Positions 8,370 to 17,804 of a stretch of 64,000 nt of DNA are shown piece by piece; the first letter of the stretch is position 1; every line of letters starts with the position of its first letter. The translations under genes were made by a program, and so were the position numbers. This DNA is from an uncultured Psychroserpens sp. (GTDB lineage Bacteria > Bacteroidota > Bacteroidia > Flavobacteriales > Flavobacteriaceae): contig NZ_CANNDQ010000007.1 of the NCBI RefSeq assembly GCF_947503375.1, positions 162,972 through 226,971 of the forward strand, given 5' to 3'. The notes under the pieces are model-generated. The model had not been told where the DNA came from, made no database searches, and saw only the letters and a program-made list of their open reading frames with translations.

Positions 8370-9083
8370 ATGAAGAGAGTATTTGTAATCTTAATTTTAC
8401 TAATTGCATCGCAAACTGTTTCTGCACAACTTTTTAGTAAAGAAAAAATAAAGAATAACGAGAATTTTGATAAGGCCTTATTGTCTTGGGGATTCTTTCT
8501 CGGTCTTAATAATTACGACTATCAATTTAATTACGAAGAAGACCTTGAGGATATTCTTGTAGAAACTAATGTAGGTTTTAGTGTTGGTCTTGTTTCTAAT
8601 TTACGTATTAATGAACATTTAGATCTCAGATTTGAACCTGGATTGTACATAACGCAACGAAATATTCAGTATGATCCAAGTTACTTTAATGGTTTAGAAT
8701 TTAACGATTCAGATTTACTTCGAGAAGTAAAATCAACATATGTGCATTTTCCATTATTATTAAAAATTTCAACTAAACGGTTAAACAATTTCAAGCCTTT
8801 TATTGTTGGCGGTATTTCAACATCACTAAACTTATCAAGTAATGAAGAAAATCCAGACGATAATAGTGTTGGTCAATTTAGAACCAAAAAAAATGTTCTT
8901 TTTTATGAATTAGGGTTTGGTATTGATTTTTATAATCAATGGTTTAAGTTTACGCCATCAATTCGTGGTATTTTTGCCCTCAATGATGAAATTGTAAGAG
9001 ACGTAGATCCAAATAGCCCATGGACAAGTAACGTTACTTCAATGAAAACTAGAGGTGTCTTCTTGAATTTTACATTTCAGTAA
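8370..9083 (+). CDS. porT: PorT/SprT-like outer-membrane beta-barrel protein (type IX secretion)
   Basis: A 237-aa protein with a cleavable signal peptide (about 1-20, ending TVSAQ) followed by amphipathic strands typical of a small outer-membrane barrel (outer membrane beta-barrel domain family). Motifs such as LLSWGFFLGLNNYDY (about 38-52), GFSVGLVSNLRINEHLDLRFEPGL and YELGFGIDFYNQWFKFTPSIRG fit the PorT/SprT group needed for T9SS function and gliding. The placement right after menG supports the assignment. Without a search a generic barrel of the same superfamily cannot be excluded. The 184 nt to nqrA carry no clear terminator. Confidence 0.75.
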   Translation: MKRVFVILILLIASQTVSAQLFSKEKIKNNENFDKALLSWGFFLGLNNYDYQFNYEEDLEDILVETNVGFSVGLVSNLRINEHLDLRFEPGLYITQRNIQYDPSYFNGLEFNDSDLLREVKSTYVHFPLLLKISTKRLNNFKPFIVGGISTSLNLSSNEENPDDNSVGQFRTKKNVLFYELGFGIDFYNQWFKFTPSIRGIFALNDEIVRDVDPNSPWTSNVTSMKTRGVFLNFTFQ

Positions 9084-9222
9084 AATATGGTCATTAGTGT
9101 CTTTCAAATCTTTAACGATTAACTGTTTTTTAGTAGCTATTAAACAGCTTACTTTGATTTATTTAGAATCAATACAAATAATAAACTTCAAGAATATACT
9201 GTTTTATTACTCAATAAATTCG

Positions 9223-9230
9223 TAAATTTG
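9223..9230 (+). promoter_or_regulatory. Likely promoter -7 box of the nqr operon
   Basis: TAAATTTG matches TAnnTTTG; the predicted leader before the nqrA ATG at 9268 is about 30 nt. The -33 region is T-rich without a clean TTG. Confidence 0.55.
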
Positions 9231-9267
9231 CACGGATTTTTAGACAACTAATTTCAATATAAAGCGT

Positions 9268-10617
9268 ATGTCAAAAGACATTAAAATTAAAAAAGGTCTA
9301 GATATAAAACTTGTAGGCGAGGCTGAAAAAACAGTAGAACAAGCCATTATAAGTAATTTCTACACGATAAGGCCTGAAGATTTTCACAGCGTTATTCCAA
9401 AACTTATTGCTAAAGAAGGCACTACCTTACAAGCAGGAGACGTTATTTTTTATGATAAGTCAAATGAGGATATAAAGTTCGTTTCTCCAGTTTCTGGAAC
9501 TGTGGTTGAAGTATTAAGAGGTCCTAAGCGACGAATTGATGCTATCAAAATTCAAGCAGATAAGACACAATCTTTTAAGGATTTTGGGAAATTTAATGCC
9601 AATTCTGATGCAGCAACTATTAAAGCGCATTTACTAGCTACAGGTTGTTGGTCATTCATCAAGCAAAGACCTTATGATGTTATTGCCAACCCAGAGAAAT
9701 CACCCAAGGCGATTTTTATTTCTGGTTGTGCAACGGCACCTCTTGCAGCTGATCTTGATTTTGTATTACAAGGGAAAGAAGCAGAGTTACAAACTGCTGT
9801 TTCTGCTCTAGCTAAACTAACAGAAGGCCAAGTACACATTGGTGTAAAATCTAGCAACTCTCCCTTAGCTGGAATGAGTGATGCTACAATCCATAATGTT
9901 TTTGGCCCACATCCTGCAGGGAATGTTGGTACACAAATCAATAGAATTGACCCTGTGAATAAAGGTGAAGTGGTTTGGACAGTAAACGCTCAAGATTTAG
10001 TTATTATCGGCGAATTATTGATGACTGGTAAATTCAATCCTGAACGTGTTATAGCCTTAGCTGGTTCTTCGGTTAAAAAACCAAGATACTTTAAAACTAA
10101 AATTGGTAGTGAAGTAGCTACAATGATATACGATAACGGGGTAGAGAAAGACGGAAATGATAGAATAATATCAGGAAACGTTTTATCAGGTAAACATATA
10201 AAACCCGATGGGAGTTTAGGTTATTACGATAACGTGATTACTGTTATTCCTGAAGGTGATGATTATGAGTTTTTCGGTTGGAATAAGCCTATCTTTAATA
10301 AAATATCCACATCTAGAGCGTTGACATTTTCATGGTTGAATTCGAAAAAGAAATACGATCTAAATACTAATACAAATGGCGAACATCGTGCTTTTGTAAC
10401 CACAGGAACATATGAACAAGTATTTCCATTAGATATATATCCAATGCAAATCTTGAAAGCTTGTATGTACCAAGATTTAGATGAAATGGAAGCTTTGGGG
10501 ATGTATGAAGTAGCACCAGAAGATTTCGCATTGACCGAATTTGTTTGTGTGTCTAAACAACCACATCAAGAAATTATAAGAAAAGGATTAGACTTAATGC
10601 TTAAAGAGATAGGATAA
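9268..10617 (+). CDS. nqrA: Na+-translocating NADH:quinone reductase subunit A
   Basis: Peripheral cytoplasmic subunit of Na+-NQR, which oxidises NADH, reduces the quinone pool and pumps Na+ outward. The 449 aa are standard. Recognisable segments are the biotinyl-lipoyl-like N-terminal part (IKKGLDIKLVGEAEK, SPVSGTVVEVLRGPKRRIDA), FISGCATAPLAADL (about 149-162), HNVFGPHPAGNVGTQIN (about 209-225) and the C-terminal FPLDIYPMQILKACMYQDLDEMEALGMYE written here in part only as PLDIYPMQILKA and DEMEALGMYE. First gene of nqrABCDEF; its stop overlaps the nqrB start as TAATG. Confidence 0.97.
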   Translation: MSKDIKIKKGLDIKLVGEAEKTVEQAIISNFYTIRPEDFHSVIPKLIAKEGTTLQAGDVIFYDKSNEDIKFVSPVSGTVVEVLRGPKRRIDAIKIQADKTQSFKDFGKFNANSDAATIKAHLLATGCWSFIKQRPYDVIANPEKSPKAIFISGCATAPLAADLDFVLQGKEAELQTAVSALAKLTEGQVHIGVKSSNSPLAGMSDATIHNVFGPHPAGNVGTQINRIDPVNKGEVVWTVNAQDLVIIGELLMTGKFNPERVIALAGSSVKKPRYFKTKIGSEVATMIYDNGVEKDGNDRIISGNVLSGKHIKPDGSLGYYDNVITVIPEGDDYEFFGWNKPIFNKISTSRALTFSWLNSKKKYDLNTNTNGEHRAFVTTGTYEQVFPLDIYPMQILKACMYQDLDEMEALGMYEVAPEDFALTEFVCVSKQPHQEIIRKGLDLMLKEIG

Positions 10618-11906
10618 TGGGTTTAAAAAGTAATTTACATAATTTAAAAGAAAAGTATAAAGGGAAAAAAATGGCGCCTGCATTTAACGCACTCCATACC
10701 TTTTTATATTTACCTAATGAGACTACACATAACGGTACTCATATCAAAGCCGCCGATGATTTAAAACGTACGATGAATACGGTAATTATGGCTTTAGTTC
10801 CTTGTTTGATTTTTGGAATGTTTAATGCTGGATACCAACATTATTTAGCTCTGGGAGAAATTGAAGCTTCTAATGGATTCTTAGGTTCTACCTTTTGGAC
10901 TTTAGATAATTTAGTAGTTGGGCTTTGGCAAGTTTTACCATTAGTAGTGGTGTCTTATGGTGTCGGGTTAGCAGTAGAATTCCTTTTTGCAGTAATTAAA
11001 GGCCATGAAGTAGAAGAAGGGTACTTGGTTACAGGAATGTTAGTTCCATTGATTGTTCCAGTAGATATCCCTTTATGGATGTTGGCTGTTGCTGTAGTTT
11101 TTGGCGTTGTCATCGGTAAAGAAGTGTTTGGTGGTACAGGGATGAATATTTTAAATCCAGCTTTAACTATTAGAGCATTTTTATTCTTTGCTTATCCAAC
11201 TTGGATGTCTGGTGATAAAGTTTGGGTTCATGGTGCTGTAGAACGCGATCAAATGATAGCTTCAGGTCAAAATCTTGATGCCATTTCTGGAGAAACACTA
11301 TTAGGATATTATGCCAAGTCTGGTCAAGAATTGACTTTAGCAGGATCAAATGGTGCTGCAGATGTAGTCACAACTTATGGTGATCGTGCTTCAGAATTAT
11401 ATTCAATATGGGATATGTTTTGGGGATTGATCCCAGGATCAGTAGGAGAAACTTCAAAATTCTTGATTATCATTGGTGCTTTATTTTTAATTTTCACAAA
11501 AGTTGGTAGCTGGAGAATTATTTTATCCACACTTATTGGAGCACTAGTAATGGGCTTGATATTTAATGGTGTTGTTGATGCTGGGTGGATTGGAGAATCC
11601 AGCAAGTTCTACGGCTTAATGAGTGTTCCATTCTGGCAACATTTAATTATAGGAAGTATTTTATTTGGTGCCGTATATATGGCAACAGACCCAGTTACTG
11701 CTTCACAAACGAATAAAGGCAAATGGATCTATGGTTTCTTGATTGGATTTATTTCAATTATGATACGTGTATTCAATCCAGCTTATCCTGAAGGTGTGTT
11801 CTTAGCTATACTATTAATGAATGTGTTCGCACCTACTATCGATCACTATGTGGTTCAAGGAAATGTTAAACGTCGTATGAAACGTCTAAAAGTTAAAACT
11901 GCTTAA
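10617..11906 (+). CDS. nqrB: Na+-translocating NADH:quinone reductase subunit B
   Basis: Integral membrane subunit carrying covalently bound FMN and riboflavin, part of the Na+ path and quinone site. The 429-aa protein has about ten membrane segments and shows VFGGTGMNILNPALTIRAF (about 170-188), the expected flavinylation region DAISGETLLG with the acceptor threonine at residue 227, and MATDPVTASQTNKGKW near 355. The flavinylation consensus is Dxx(S/T)GAT; here the alanine is glutamate (SGET). ApbE, which attaches the FMN, is encoded at 18183. Translationally coupled to nqrA by a 1-nt overlap. Confidence 0.96.
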   Translation: MGLKSNLHNLKEKYKGKKMAPAFNALHTFLYLPNETTHNGTHIKAADDLKRTMNTVIMALVPCLIFGMFNAGYQHYLALGEIEASNGFLGSTFWTLDNLVVGLWQVLPLVVVSYGVGLAVEFLFAVIKGHEVEEGYLVTGMLVPLIVPVDIPLWMLAVAVVFGVVIGKEVFGGTGMNILNPALTIRAFLFFAYPTWMSGDKVWVHGAVERDQMIASGQNLDAISGETLLGYYAKSGQELTLAGSNGAADVVTTYGDRASELYSIWDMFWGLIPGSVGETSKFLIIIGALFLIFTKVGSWRIILSTLIGALVMGLIFNGVVDAGWIGESSKFYGLMSVPFWQHLIIGSILFGAVYMATDPVTASQTNKGKWIYGFLIGFISIMIRVFNPAYPEGVFLAILLMNVFAPTIDHYVVQGNVKRRMKRLKVKTA

Positions 11907-11908
11907 CG

Positions 11909-12709
11909 ATGGAAAAGAGAACAGATAAAAATTCGTATACAATAATTTTTGCCATTGGTATGGTGTTGGTTGTAGGCTCCTTATTAGCCTATCTAGCATC
12001 ATCTTTAAAGCCGAGAATTAGTGAAAATCAGCGTTTAGAAAAACAACAAAATATTCTTTACGCTATGGGTATCAATGATAATGATGAGACTAGTGCAGTA
12101 TTTATTTCAACAGATAAAGCACCAGAAGCATTCGCTTCTAATGTTAAAGATCAATTGGTAATTACCGTTGACGCTAGTGGTAAAGTTGTTAAGAAACAAA
12201 CAAGAGATGAGTATTTTCAAGAGACCAAACAAGAGCCTTATCTTATTGATGTTAAGAAGCAACAAGCTAGTGCTAAAAATGGTGGAGAAAGAAAATTACC
12301 ATTATTTGTTGGTGAAAATAAAGAAGGTAAAAAAGTTTATGTGGCACCAATATATGGTAAAGGTCTTTGGGATGCCATTTGGGGATATGTAGCTATGGAT
12401 GAAAATATGGTAGTTCAAGGTGCCTATTTTGATCATAAAGGGGAAACACCTGGTTTAGGCGCAAATATCAAACAACGTTACTTTATGGATGATTTTTACG
12501 GAGAGCACTTGCTTACTTCAAATGGAGCTTTTAAAGGTATCACAGTTGCTAAAGGTAATGCAGACCCAAAGAATAATGATAAAACAGATAATGAAGTAGA
12601 TGCAATAGCTGGAGCTACTATTACTGGAGACGGTGTCTCTGCTATGATTAAAAAAGACTTGAAACTGTATAAGCCTTATTTTGATAATTTAAAAACACAA
12701 ATGAATTAA
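11909..12709 (+). CDS. nqrC: Na+-translocating NADH:quinone reductase subunit C
   Basis: Membrane-anchored periplasmic subunit bearing the second covalent FMN. One N-terminal membrane helix (about 11-30) is followed by a soluble FMN-binding domain. The flavinylation motif DAIAGATITGDGVSAM is present with the acceptor threonine at residue 237 (A in place of the usual S/T two positions before AT). Upstream signatures are PIYGKGLWDAIWGYVA (about 148-163) and HKGETPGLGANI (about 176-187). The 266-aa length is normal. It begins 2 nt after the nqrB stop. Confidence 0.96.
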   Translation: MEKRTDKNSYTIIFAIGMVLVVGSLLAYLASSLKPRISENQRLEKQQNILYAMGINDNDETSAVFISTDKAPEAFASNVKDQLVITVDASGKVVKKQTRDEYFQETKQEPYLIDVKKQQASAKNGGERKLPLFVGENKEGKKVYVAPIYGKGLWDAIWGYVAMDENMVVQGAYFDHKGETPGLGANIKQRYFMDDFYGEHLLTSNGAFKGITVAKGNADPKNNDKTDNEVDAIAGATITGDGVSAMIKKDLKLYKPYFDNLKTQMN

Positions 12710-12710
12710 T

Positions 12711-13355
12711 ATGGGACTACTTTCAAAAAAAGACGCCGCTTTAATTAAAGATCCTTTAACTGATAATAATCCCATTACTATTCAGGTATTAGGTATCTGT
12801 TCTGCTTTAGCAATTACTGCAGAATTAGAAGCATCAATTGTAATGTCTATATCAGTACTGTTTGTAATGGGTGTAGGTAATGTTGTGATTTCTTTGATGC
12901 GTAACATTATTCCGTCAAAAATTAGAATTATAGCACAGCTCATAGTAGTTGCTACTTTAGTAATTATTGTTGATTTAGTTCTTAAAGCTTTCGCTTACGA
13001 ATTAAGTAAAACACTTTCGGTATTTGTTGGACTAATTATTACGAACTGTATTATTATGGGTCGTTTTGAAGCTTTCGCTTTAGGAAATGGACCATGGCGA
13101 TCATTTTTAGATGGTATTGGTAATGCATTAGGATATGCGGTGATATTGATAATTGTTGGATTCTTCAGAGAATTACTTGGTTCAGGAACTTTATTAGGGA
13201 TTCCTGTATTAGGAGATCCAATTGAGAAAACAGGATTGTATTCTATTGGTTATGAAAACAACGGATTCATGTTATTGTCGCCAATGGCATTAATTGTCGT
13301 AGGTATTATTATTTGGATACAACGTACAAGAAATAAAGATTTAGTAGAAGATTAA
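12711..13355 (+). CDS. nqrD: Na+-translocating NADH:quinone reductase subunit D
   Basis: Six-helix integral membrane subunit, paralogous to NqrE; together they hold a membrane-embedded iron-sulfur centre between symmetry-related cysteines. Visible are [20 protein letters not shown] (about 16-35), a conserved cysteine in [20 protein letters not shown] (about 107-126) and [14 protein letters not shown] (about 151-164). Length 214 aa is standard. ATG follows the nqrC stop after one base; a 49-nt gap then precedes nqrE. Confidence 0.96.
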   Translation: MGLLSKKDAALIKDPLTDNNPITIQVLGICSALAITAELEASIVMSISVLFVMGVGNVVISLMRNIIPSKIRIIAQLIVVATLVIIVDLVLKAFAYELSKTLSVFVGLIITNCIIMGRFEAFALGNGPWRSFLDGIGNALGYAVILIIVGFFRELLGSGTLLGIPVLGDPIEKTGLYSIGYENNGFMLLSPMALIVVGIIIWIQRTRNKDLVED

Positions 13356-13404
13356 AAATAAGTGTTATTCTGAAATAGATTTCAGAGTTCAAAACGCAAA
13401 ACAT

Positions 13405-14118
13405 ATGGAACACGTAGAATTATTTTTCAAATCAATATTTATAGATAACATGGTATTTGCTACATTCTTAGGAATGTGCTCTTACTTAGCAGTATCTAAA
13501 AAAGTTTCAACTGCAGTAGGTCTTGGTGCTGCTGTAATCTTCGTATTAGCGATTACAGTACCATTAAACTGGTTGTTAGATCAATATGTATTACAACCAG
13601 GTGCCTTAACTTGGTTAGGTCCAGAATATGCAGATTATGATTTAAGTTTCTTATCATTTATTATGTTTATTGCTACTATTGCTACAATGGTTCAATTGGT
13701 AGAAATAGTGGTTGAGAAGTTTTCACCATCATTATACAATTCTCTAGGTATATTTTTACCACTAATTGCAGTAAACTGTGCAATCTTAGGTGGATCATTA
13801 TTTATGCAATCACGAGAGATTGCTACACTAGGTTTAGCACTTAATTATGGTATTGGCTCTGGTATTGGTTGGTTCTTAGCCATATTAGCTATTGCAGCCA
13901 TTAGAGAGAAGATTAGATATTCTAATGTACCTCCAGCATTGAGAGGTTTAGGGATCACATTTATAATTACCGGACTTATGGCAATTGGTTTTATGAGTTT
14001 TGGAGGAATGCTCACTGGTGGTGATGAAGAAGCAAAAGAAGAGAAAACAGTTGAAGTGATCAAAACTAATGAAGACGATAAAACAGAATTAGCAAACAAC
14101 ACTAAAATAAATGAATAG
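13405..14118 (+). CDS. nqrE: Na+-translocating NADH:quinone reductase subunit E, with acidic tail
   Basis: Six-helix membrane subunit partnering NqrD. Diagnostic segments: [20 protein letters not shown] (about 13-32, with one conserved Cys), [20 protein letters not shown] (about 112-131, second Cys) and [20 protein letters not shown] (about 163-182). The core ends around residue 205; the remaining ~32 residues are a polar, Glu/Lys/Asn-rich tail ([12 protein letters not shown] and onward) that is absent from the ~198-aa enzymes of gamma-proteobacteria. The last bases overlap the annotated nqrF start. Confidence 0.95.
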   Translation: MEHVELFFKSIFIDNMVFATFLGMCSYLAVSKKVSTAVGLGAAVIFVLAITVPLNWLLDQYVLQPGALTWLGPEYADYDLSFLSFIMFIATIATMVQLVEIVVEKFSPSLYNSLGIFLPLIAVNCAILGGSLFMQSREIATLGLALNYGIGSGIGWFLAILAIAAIREKIRYSNVPPALRGLGITFIITGLMAIGFMSFGGMLTGGDEEAKEEKTVEVIKTNEDDKTELANNTKINE

Positions 14119-15430
14119 TATGATTTTAGCAGCAGGTACAATAGGAACAGTAGTAGCTACAGTAGCAGCGTTTTTACTTGTTACACTAGTATTAGTAGCC
14201 TTATTATTGTTTGTTAAGCAAAAATTATCACCATCTGGTCCAGTGACTATAAAGATTAATGGTGAAAAAGAAATACAAGTTGCTTCAGGAGGTACATTAT
14301 TATCTACTCTAGGAGGCGAAAAGATATTTTTACCATCGGCATGTGGTGGTGGTGGAACATGTATTCAATGTGAATGTCATGTACTTTCTGGAGGAGGCGA
14401 AGCGTTACCTACAGAGACACCACACTTTAGTAGAAAAGAATTACAACATGGTGCGCGTTTGTCTTGTCAGGTAAAAGTAAAACAAGACATGGAGATCACT
14501 ATTCCTGAAGAAGTTTTCGGAATTAAAAAATGGGAAGCCACAGTAGTTCGTAATTATAACGTAGCCTCATTTATCAAGGAATTTGTTGTTGAGATTCCAG
14601 AAGATATGAATTATAAAGCAGGTGGATATATTCAGATTGAGATTCCACCATGTGAAATTAAATATTCTGATATCGATATTACAGCACATCCTGAAGAGCA
14701 TGAAACTCCAGATAAATTCCAAGCTGAATGGGATAAATTTGGACTTTGGCCTTTAGTTATGAAAAATGACGAAACGGTAGAAAGAGCATACTCTATGGCC
14801 TCTTATCCTGCAGAAGGAAGAGAGATCATGTTAAACGTACGTATTGCAACACCACCATGGGATAGAGCTAAGAATGCATGGATGGAGGTGAATCCAGGGA
14901 TTGCGTCCTCATATATTTTCGCTCAAAAGCCAGGTGATAAAGTGACCATTTCAGGACCTTATGGTGAGTTCTTCATTAACGAATCTGAAAGTGAGATGTT
15001 ATACGTAGGAGGAGGAGCAGGAATGGCTCCAATGCGTTCGCACTTATATCACCTGTTTAGAACCATCAAAACTGGTCGTAAAGTAACATATTGGTATGGT
15101 GGACGTTCAAAGCGTGAGTTATTTTACATTGAGCATTTTAGAAAATTAGAAAAAGATTTCCCTAATTTCAAATTTTATATGGCACTATCTGAACCATTAG
15201 AAGAAGATAATTGGAAAGTTAAAAAAGATATTAATGATGAAGAAGGAGATGGTTTTGTAGGTTTTATTCACAACTGTGTAATTGATAATTACTTAAATCA
15301 TCATGAAGCTCCTGAAGATATAGAATTATACTTCTGTGGACCCCCATTAATGAACCAAGCCGTTCAGAAGATGGGCGAAGATTTTGGTATTCCTGATGAA
15401 CATATTAGATTTGATGATTTTGGAGGTTAA
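14111..15430 (+). CDS. nqrF: Na+-translocating NADH:quinone reductase subunit F
   Basis: NADH-oxidising entry subunit. Order of domains: N-terminal membrane helix (about 9-36), 2Fe-2S ferredoxin domain with cysteines 78, 84, 87 and 119 ([15 protein letters not shown] ... RLSCQ), FAD domain with RAYSMASYP, and NADH-binding domain with [14 protein letters not shown] and the C-terminal [12 protein letters not shown]. Electrons pass NADH-FAD-2Fe2S to the FMN on NqrC. The start may be ATG 14111 (overlapping nqrE by 8 nt) or ATG 14120; both leave the helix intact. Last gene of the operon, followed by a strong terminator. Confidence 0.97.
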   Translation: MNSMILAAGTIGTVVATVAAFLLVTLVLVALLLFVKQKLSPSGPVTIKINGEKEIQVASGGTLLSTLGGEKIFLPSACGGGGTCIQCECHVLSGGGEALPTETPHFSRKELQHGARLSCQVKVKQDMEITIPEEVFGIKKWEATVVRNYNVASFIKEFVVEIPEDMNYKAGGYIQIEIPPCEIKYSDIDITAHPEEHETPDKFQAEWDKFGLWPLVMKNDETVERAYSMASYPAEGREIMLNVRIATPPWDRAKNAWMEVNPGIASSYIFAQKPGDKVTISGPYGEFFINESESEMLYVGGGAGMAPMRSHLYHLFRTIKTGRKVTYWYGGRSKRELFYIEHFRKLEKDFPNFKFYMALSEPLEEDNWKVKKDINDEEGDGFVGFIHNCVIDNYLNHHEAPEDIELYFCGPPLMNQAVQKMGEDFGIPDEHIRFDDFGG

Positions 15431-15454
15431 TTCGAATGAATCTCAAATACAAAT

Positions 15455-15486
15455 AAAAAAGCCAGTTTATTAAAACTGGCTTTTTT
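15455..15486. terminator. Bidirectional terminator after nqrF
   Basis: A6-GCCAGTTT-ATTA-AAACTGGC-T6: perfect stem with A and T runs on either side, between nqrF and the converging gene at 15501. Confidence 0.92.
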
Positions 15487-15500
15487 ATTCATTTTAAGTT

Positions 15501-15950
15501 TTAAATCAACTGGTATTTTGGTTGATTGTTTTCAACTTCAAACAGTTTGGTGTAATCCATAACATTAGGAATGTTATCAAGCTCGCATAAGAACTTAATA
15601 ACCTCAGACAAGCCATTAAATAACAAATCTTTGTCTTTTGGGTCTTTAGGTTTGAAATGATTGTGATGCAGTGGCAATTTATAATTACAAGCTTTCAGAA
15701 ATGTAGCTTCTATATGTAGTAACTCTAATGGAGAATACCCATTGAACCGTCTGCCTAAGTTTTGGTGGACTTTACCCACATAATTTAAATCTAATGAGCC
15801 ATGGTGGTCAGATAGATGCTTCCATGCATCAGTACGATCTAGAATATTTCCAACAGCACAACTCTTACAACATTCTGGGTGTAATTCATTGTTGTGAAAA
15901 GCAGTGTATAATTTTTTAATAGCTGTTTCTAATCGATGAGATGTTTTCAT
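15501..15950 (-). CDS. Conserved Cys-rich small protein of unknown function
   Basis: A 149-aa cytoplasmic protein without signal peptide or membrane segment. A cysteine/histidine cluster, HPECCKSCAVGN at about 39-50, together with H66-H69-H70 region (LSDHHGSLD) and a later HHNHF looks like a metal or Fe-S site, though the family is not one I can name with certainty. It converges on nqrF, with the shared terminator between. Flavobacteria often carry small conserved genes beside nqr and some are loosely labelled as Nqr-related; nothing in this sequence shows an NqrF domain. Confidence 0.75.
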   Translation of the reverse strand: MKTSHRLETAIKKLYTAFHNNELHPECCKSCAVGNILDRTDAWKHLSDHHGSLDLNYVGKVHQNLGRRFNGYSPLELLHIEATFLKACNYKLPLHHNHFKPKDPKDKDLLFNGLSEVIKFLCELDNIPNVMDYTKLFEVENNQPKYQLI

Positions 15951-16017
15951 GAGTTTAATGATTTTCTTTTTCGATACTAAAAAGATACAAAAATAAATCC
16001 TCCTTGGTATAGAATAT

Positions 16018-16782
16018 CTAATCAGTGTTTATTTGTATTAATTCATTATCAATTTGAGTTTTTAATATTACCGCACTTTTTTTCATCATATCCCAACGAT
16101 TAATTTGCTCACGATTAACACCAAATTTCATTAGTGCCATTTTCCAGAAGGTCTTATTTTCTTTAATGCTAAATAAATCAAGCGTATCTAAATTTGAGAG
16201 GGTTTCAACATTGATACCAACTAATGATAACCCATCTTGATTTAGTAATAACGATTCCATATAGAGCGGTGTGATAATATCATCTGTTACCTTACGACTA
16301 GTTTCATCAGTATAGTTACTTCTAGAGGTTCTATAATAATCAAAAATTTGTTGTCGTAAAGTGTCGTTCATAACATAACTCATTGTGCCAGATGAAACTG
16401 CTTCGTCAAAAACACCACTATTGCATTGAAAATAATTATCTATTACAAATTGATACGACTGTTCAATAAAATTCGCCCTATCAATGGTATTTGGAGACGC
16501 TAATGATTGCAATAAAGTTTCAAGATTATCAAGCCTATCATTCGATAATTTAGTGTTATTCTCTATTTGAAGAATATCTAACTTAATTTCATTTGCTAAG
16601 CTTTTAAGAAGTTCAATTTCTTGATCGCGTTCTTTTCGATATTCACTTTTATTATTTATTTGTAATGCAATTAGAATACCAATAACTACCAATATGATCT
16701 CACCAATTGCATATAGAAGATATTTGCTGAACTTGTTTTCAGAAATAAATTTCTTTTTTGCTCGTCTAAAAAATTTAATCAT
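16018..16782 (-). CDS. DUF6090-like membrane protein
   Basis: Protein of about 254 aa from the ATG at 16782 (an in-frame GTG lies two codons upstream). The N-terminus MIKFFRRAKKKFISENKFSK followed by YLLYAIGEIILVVIGILIAL, a single membrane helix, and then a polar, partly coiled-coil domain (KERDQEIELLKSLANEIKLD) is the pattern of the family I know as DUF6090, frequent in several copies in Flavobacteria. The C-terminal domain would lie on the outer side of the inner membrane. No function is known to me. It diverges from the DUF4846-type gene. Confidence 0.75.
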   Translation of the reverse strand: MIKFFRRAKKKFISENKFSKYLLYAIGEIILVVIGILIALQINNKSEYRKERDQEIELLKSLANEIKLDILQIENNTKLSNDRLDNLETLLQSLASPNTIDRANFIEQSYQFVIDNYFQCNSGVFDEAVSSGTMSYVMNDTLRQQIFDYYRTSRSNYTDETSRKVTDDIITPLYMESLLLNQDGLSLVGINVETLSNLDTLDLFSIKENKTFWKMALMKFGVNREQINRWDMMKKSAVILKTQIDNELIQINTD

Positions 16783-16914
16783 AAGCACCTAAATTATTAG
16801 ATTGATAAAATAAGCAACGTAATGTGTTAAATGATCAATAGTAAATGAATGACATTAAAAATAAGATTTTTTAGACTGAATACGAAAACTTCAATCACCT
16901 ACGTTTATACTTTT

Positions 16915-17784
16915 ATGAAAAAGCCATATCTAATTCTAATCATACTTCTCATAACTATAGCTGCTGTAGCATTTCAATTTAAGCCTGTAAAAAAGGTTGT
17001 TGAAACAGTGAAGGCTACTATTGAAACACCAAATTTAATTGCAAAAGATAGCTTAAGTATTTTAACACGAGTTAAGCCTCCTAAAGGGTACAAACGTGTT
17101 AATTACCCTAAAGGAAGCTTTCAAGAATACCTTCGAAATTATAAGTTGAAACCCTTTGGAAGTAAGATTGTCAATTATGACGATTCAGAATATTTTTGGC
17201 AAGGTGGTCACATAGGTGTTTTGGAAGTACCTGTACCAAAAAATGGCCTCCAGCAATGTGCTGACGCACTAATTAGAATTAGAAGTGAATACTTATGGGA
17301 ACAAAACAGGAAAGATGATATTGGGTTTAATTTCACTTCAGGAGATTATTGTTCTTGGAAACGTTATGCAGAAGGGTATCGTCCTAAAATTAATGGAAAT
17401 CAAGTGACATTCAATAAAGTAGCAAGAGCTGACCATTCAAAAGAGAATTTTTACAAATACCTAAATTTAATTTACACCTATTCAGGTACGTTATCCCTTT
17501 TTCATGAATTATCTGAGGTAGATGACAAGAACCTCAAAATAGGAGATATGTTGATTAAAGGTGGCTCTCCAGGTCATATTGTGATGATTTGTGATGAAGC
17601 GATTAACGAGGAAGGGCAGAAATTGTATTTATTATTTCAAGGAAACACGCCTGCACAAAGTGTGCATTTGGTAAAAAATTTGCAAAACTCTAATATTTCG
17701 CCATGGTATCAACTCCAAAAGGATGCAGTGATTTCTGTGTCTAATTATACATTTAGCAGTTCAAAATTTGTAAGGTTTAAGTAG
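16915..17784 (+). CDS. DUF4846-type exported protein
   Basis: Read from the ATG at 16915 (about 289 aa): the 22 codons upstream in the same frame do not look like a signal sequence, whereas MKKPYLILIILLITIAAVAF does. The rest follows the DUF4846 pattern: RVKPPKGYKRVNYPKGSFQE, a QQCADALIRIRSEYLWEQ helix, GFNFTSGDYCSWKRYAEGYRP, YTYSGTLSLFHEL and KGGSPGHIVMICDEA, ending with SPWYQL. The GSPGH-x(n)-D arrangement resembles NlpC/P60-like or other papain-like folds with His, but no catalytic set can be assigned safely. Followed after 20 nt by the 125-aa gene. Confidence 0.75.
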   Translation: MKKPYLILIILLITIAAVAFQFKPVKKVVETVKATIETPNLIAKDSLSILTRVKPPKGYKRVNYPKGSFQEYLRNYKLKPFGSKIVNYDDSEYFWQGGHIGVLEVPVPKNGLQQCADALIRIRSEYLWEQNRKDDIGFNFTSGDYCSWKRYAEGYRPKINGNQVTFNKVARADHSKENFYKYLNLIYTYSGTLSLFHELSEVDDKNLKIGDMLIKGGSPGHIVMICDEAINEEGQKLYLLFQGNTPAQSVHLVKNLQNSNISPWYQLQKDAVISVSNYTFSSSKFVRFK

Positions 17785-17800
17785 CAAGTTCGTATCTTTG
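17768..17800 (+). promoter_or_regulatory. Promoter overlapping the end of the DUF4846-type gene
   Basis: TTG at 17768-17770, 22-nt spacer, TATCTTTG at 17793-17800, matching the Bacteroidetes TTG/TAnnTTTG layout. The ATG of the next gene (17805) begins only 4 nt after the box, so the mRNA would be leaderless or nearly so. Confidence 0.6.
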
Positions 17801-17804
17801 TAGC

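Noticed and set aside
9084..9267. Terminator after the PorT-like gene
   Set aside because: The imperfect repeat CTGTTTTTTAG / CTATTAAACAG has two mismatches and no T run, so it is not called.
15501..15950. Labelling the small gene beside nqrF as an Nqr subunit
   Set aside because: No ferredoxin, flavin or NADH motif and no membrane helix; a true NqrF is already encoded at 14111-15430.
16849..16914. Upstream part of the DUF4846-type frame
   Set aside because: The first 22 codons do not fit a signal peptide, while the ATG at 16915 begins one.
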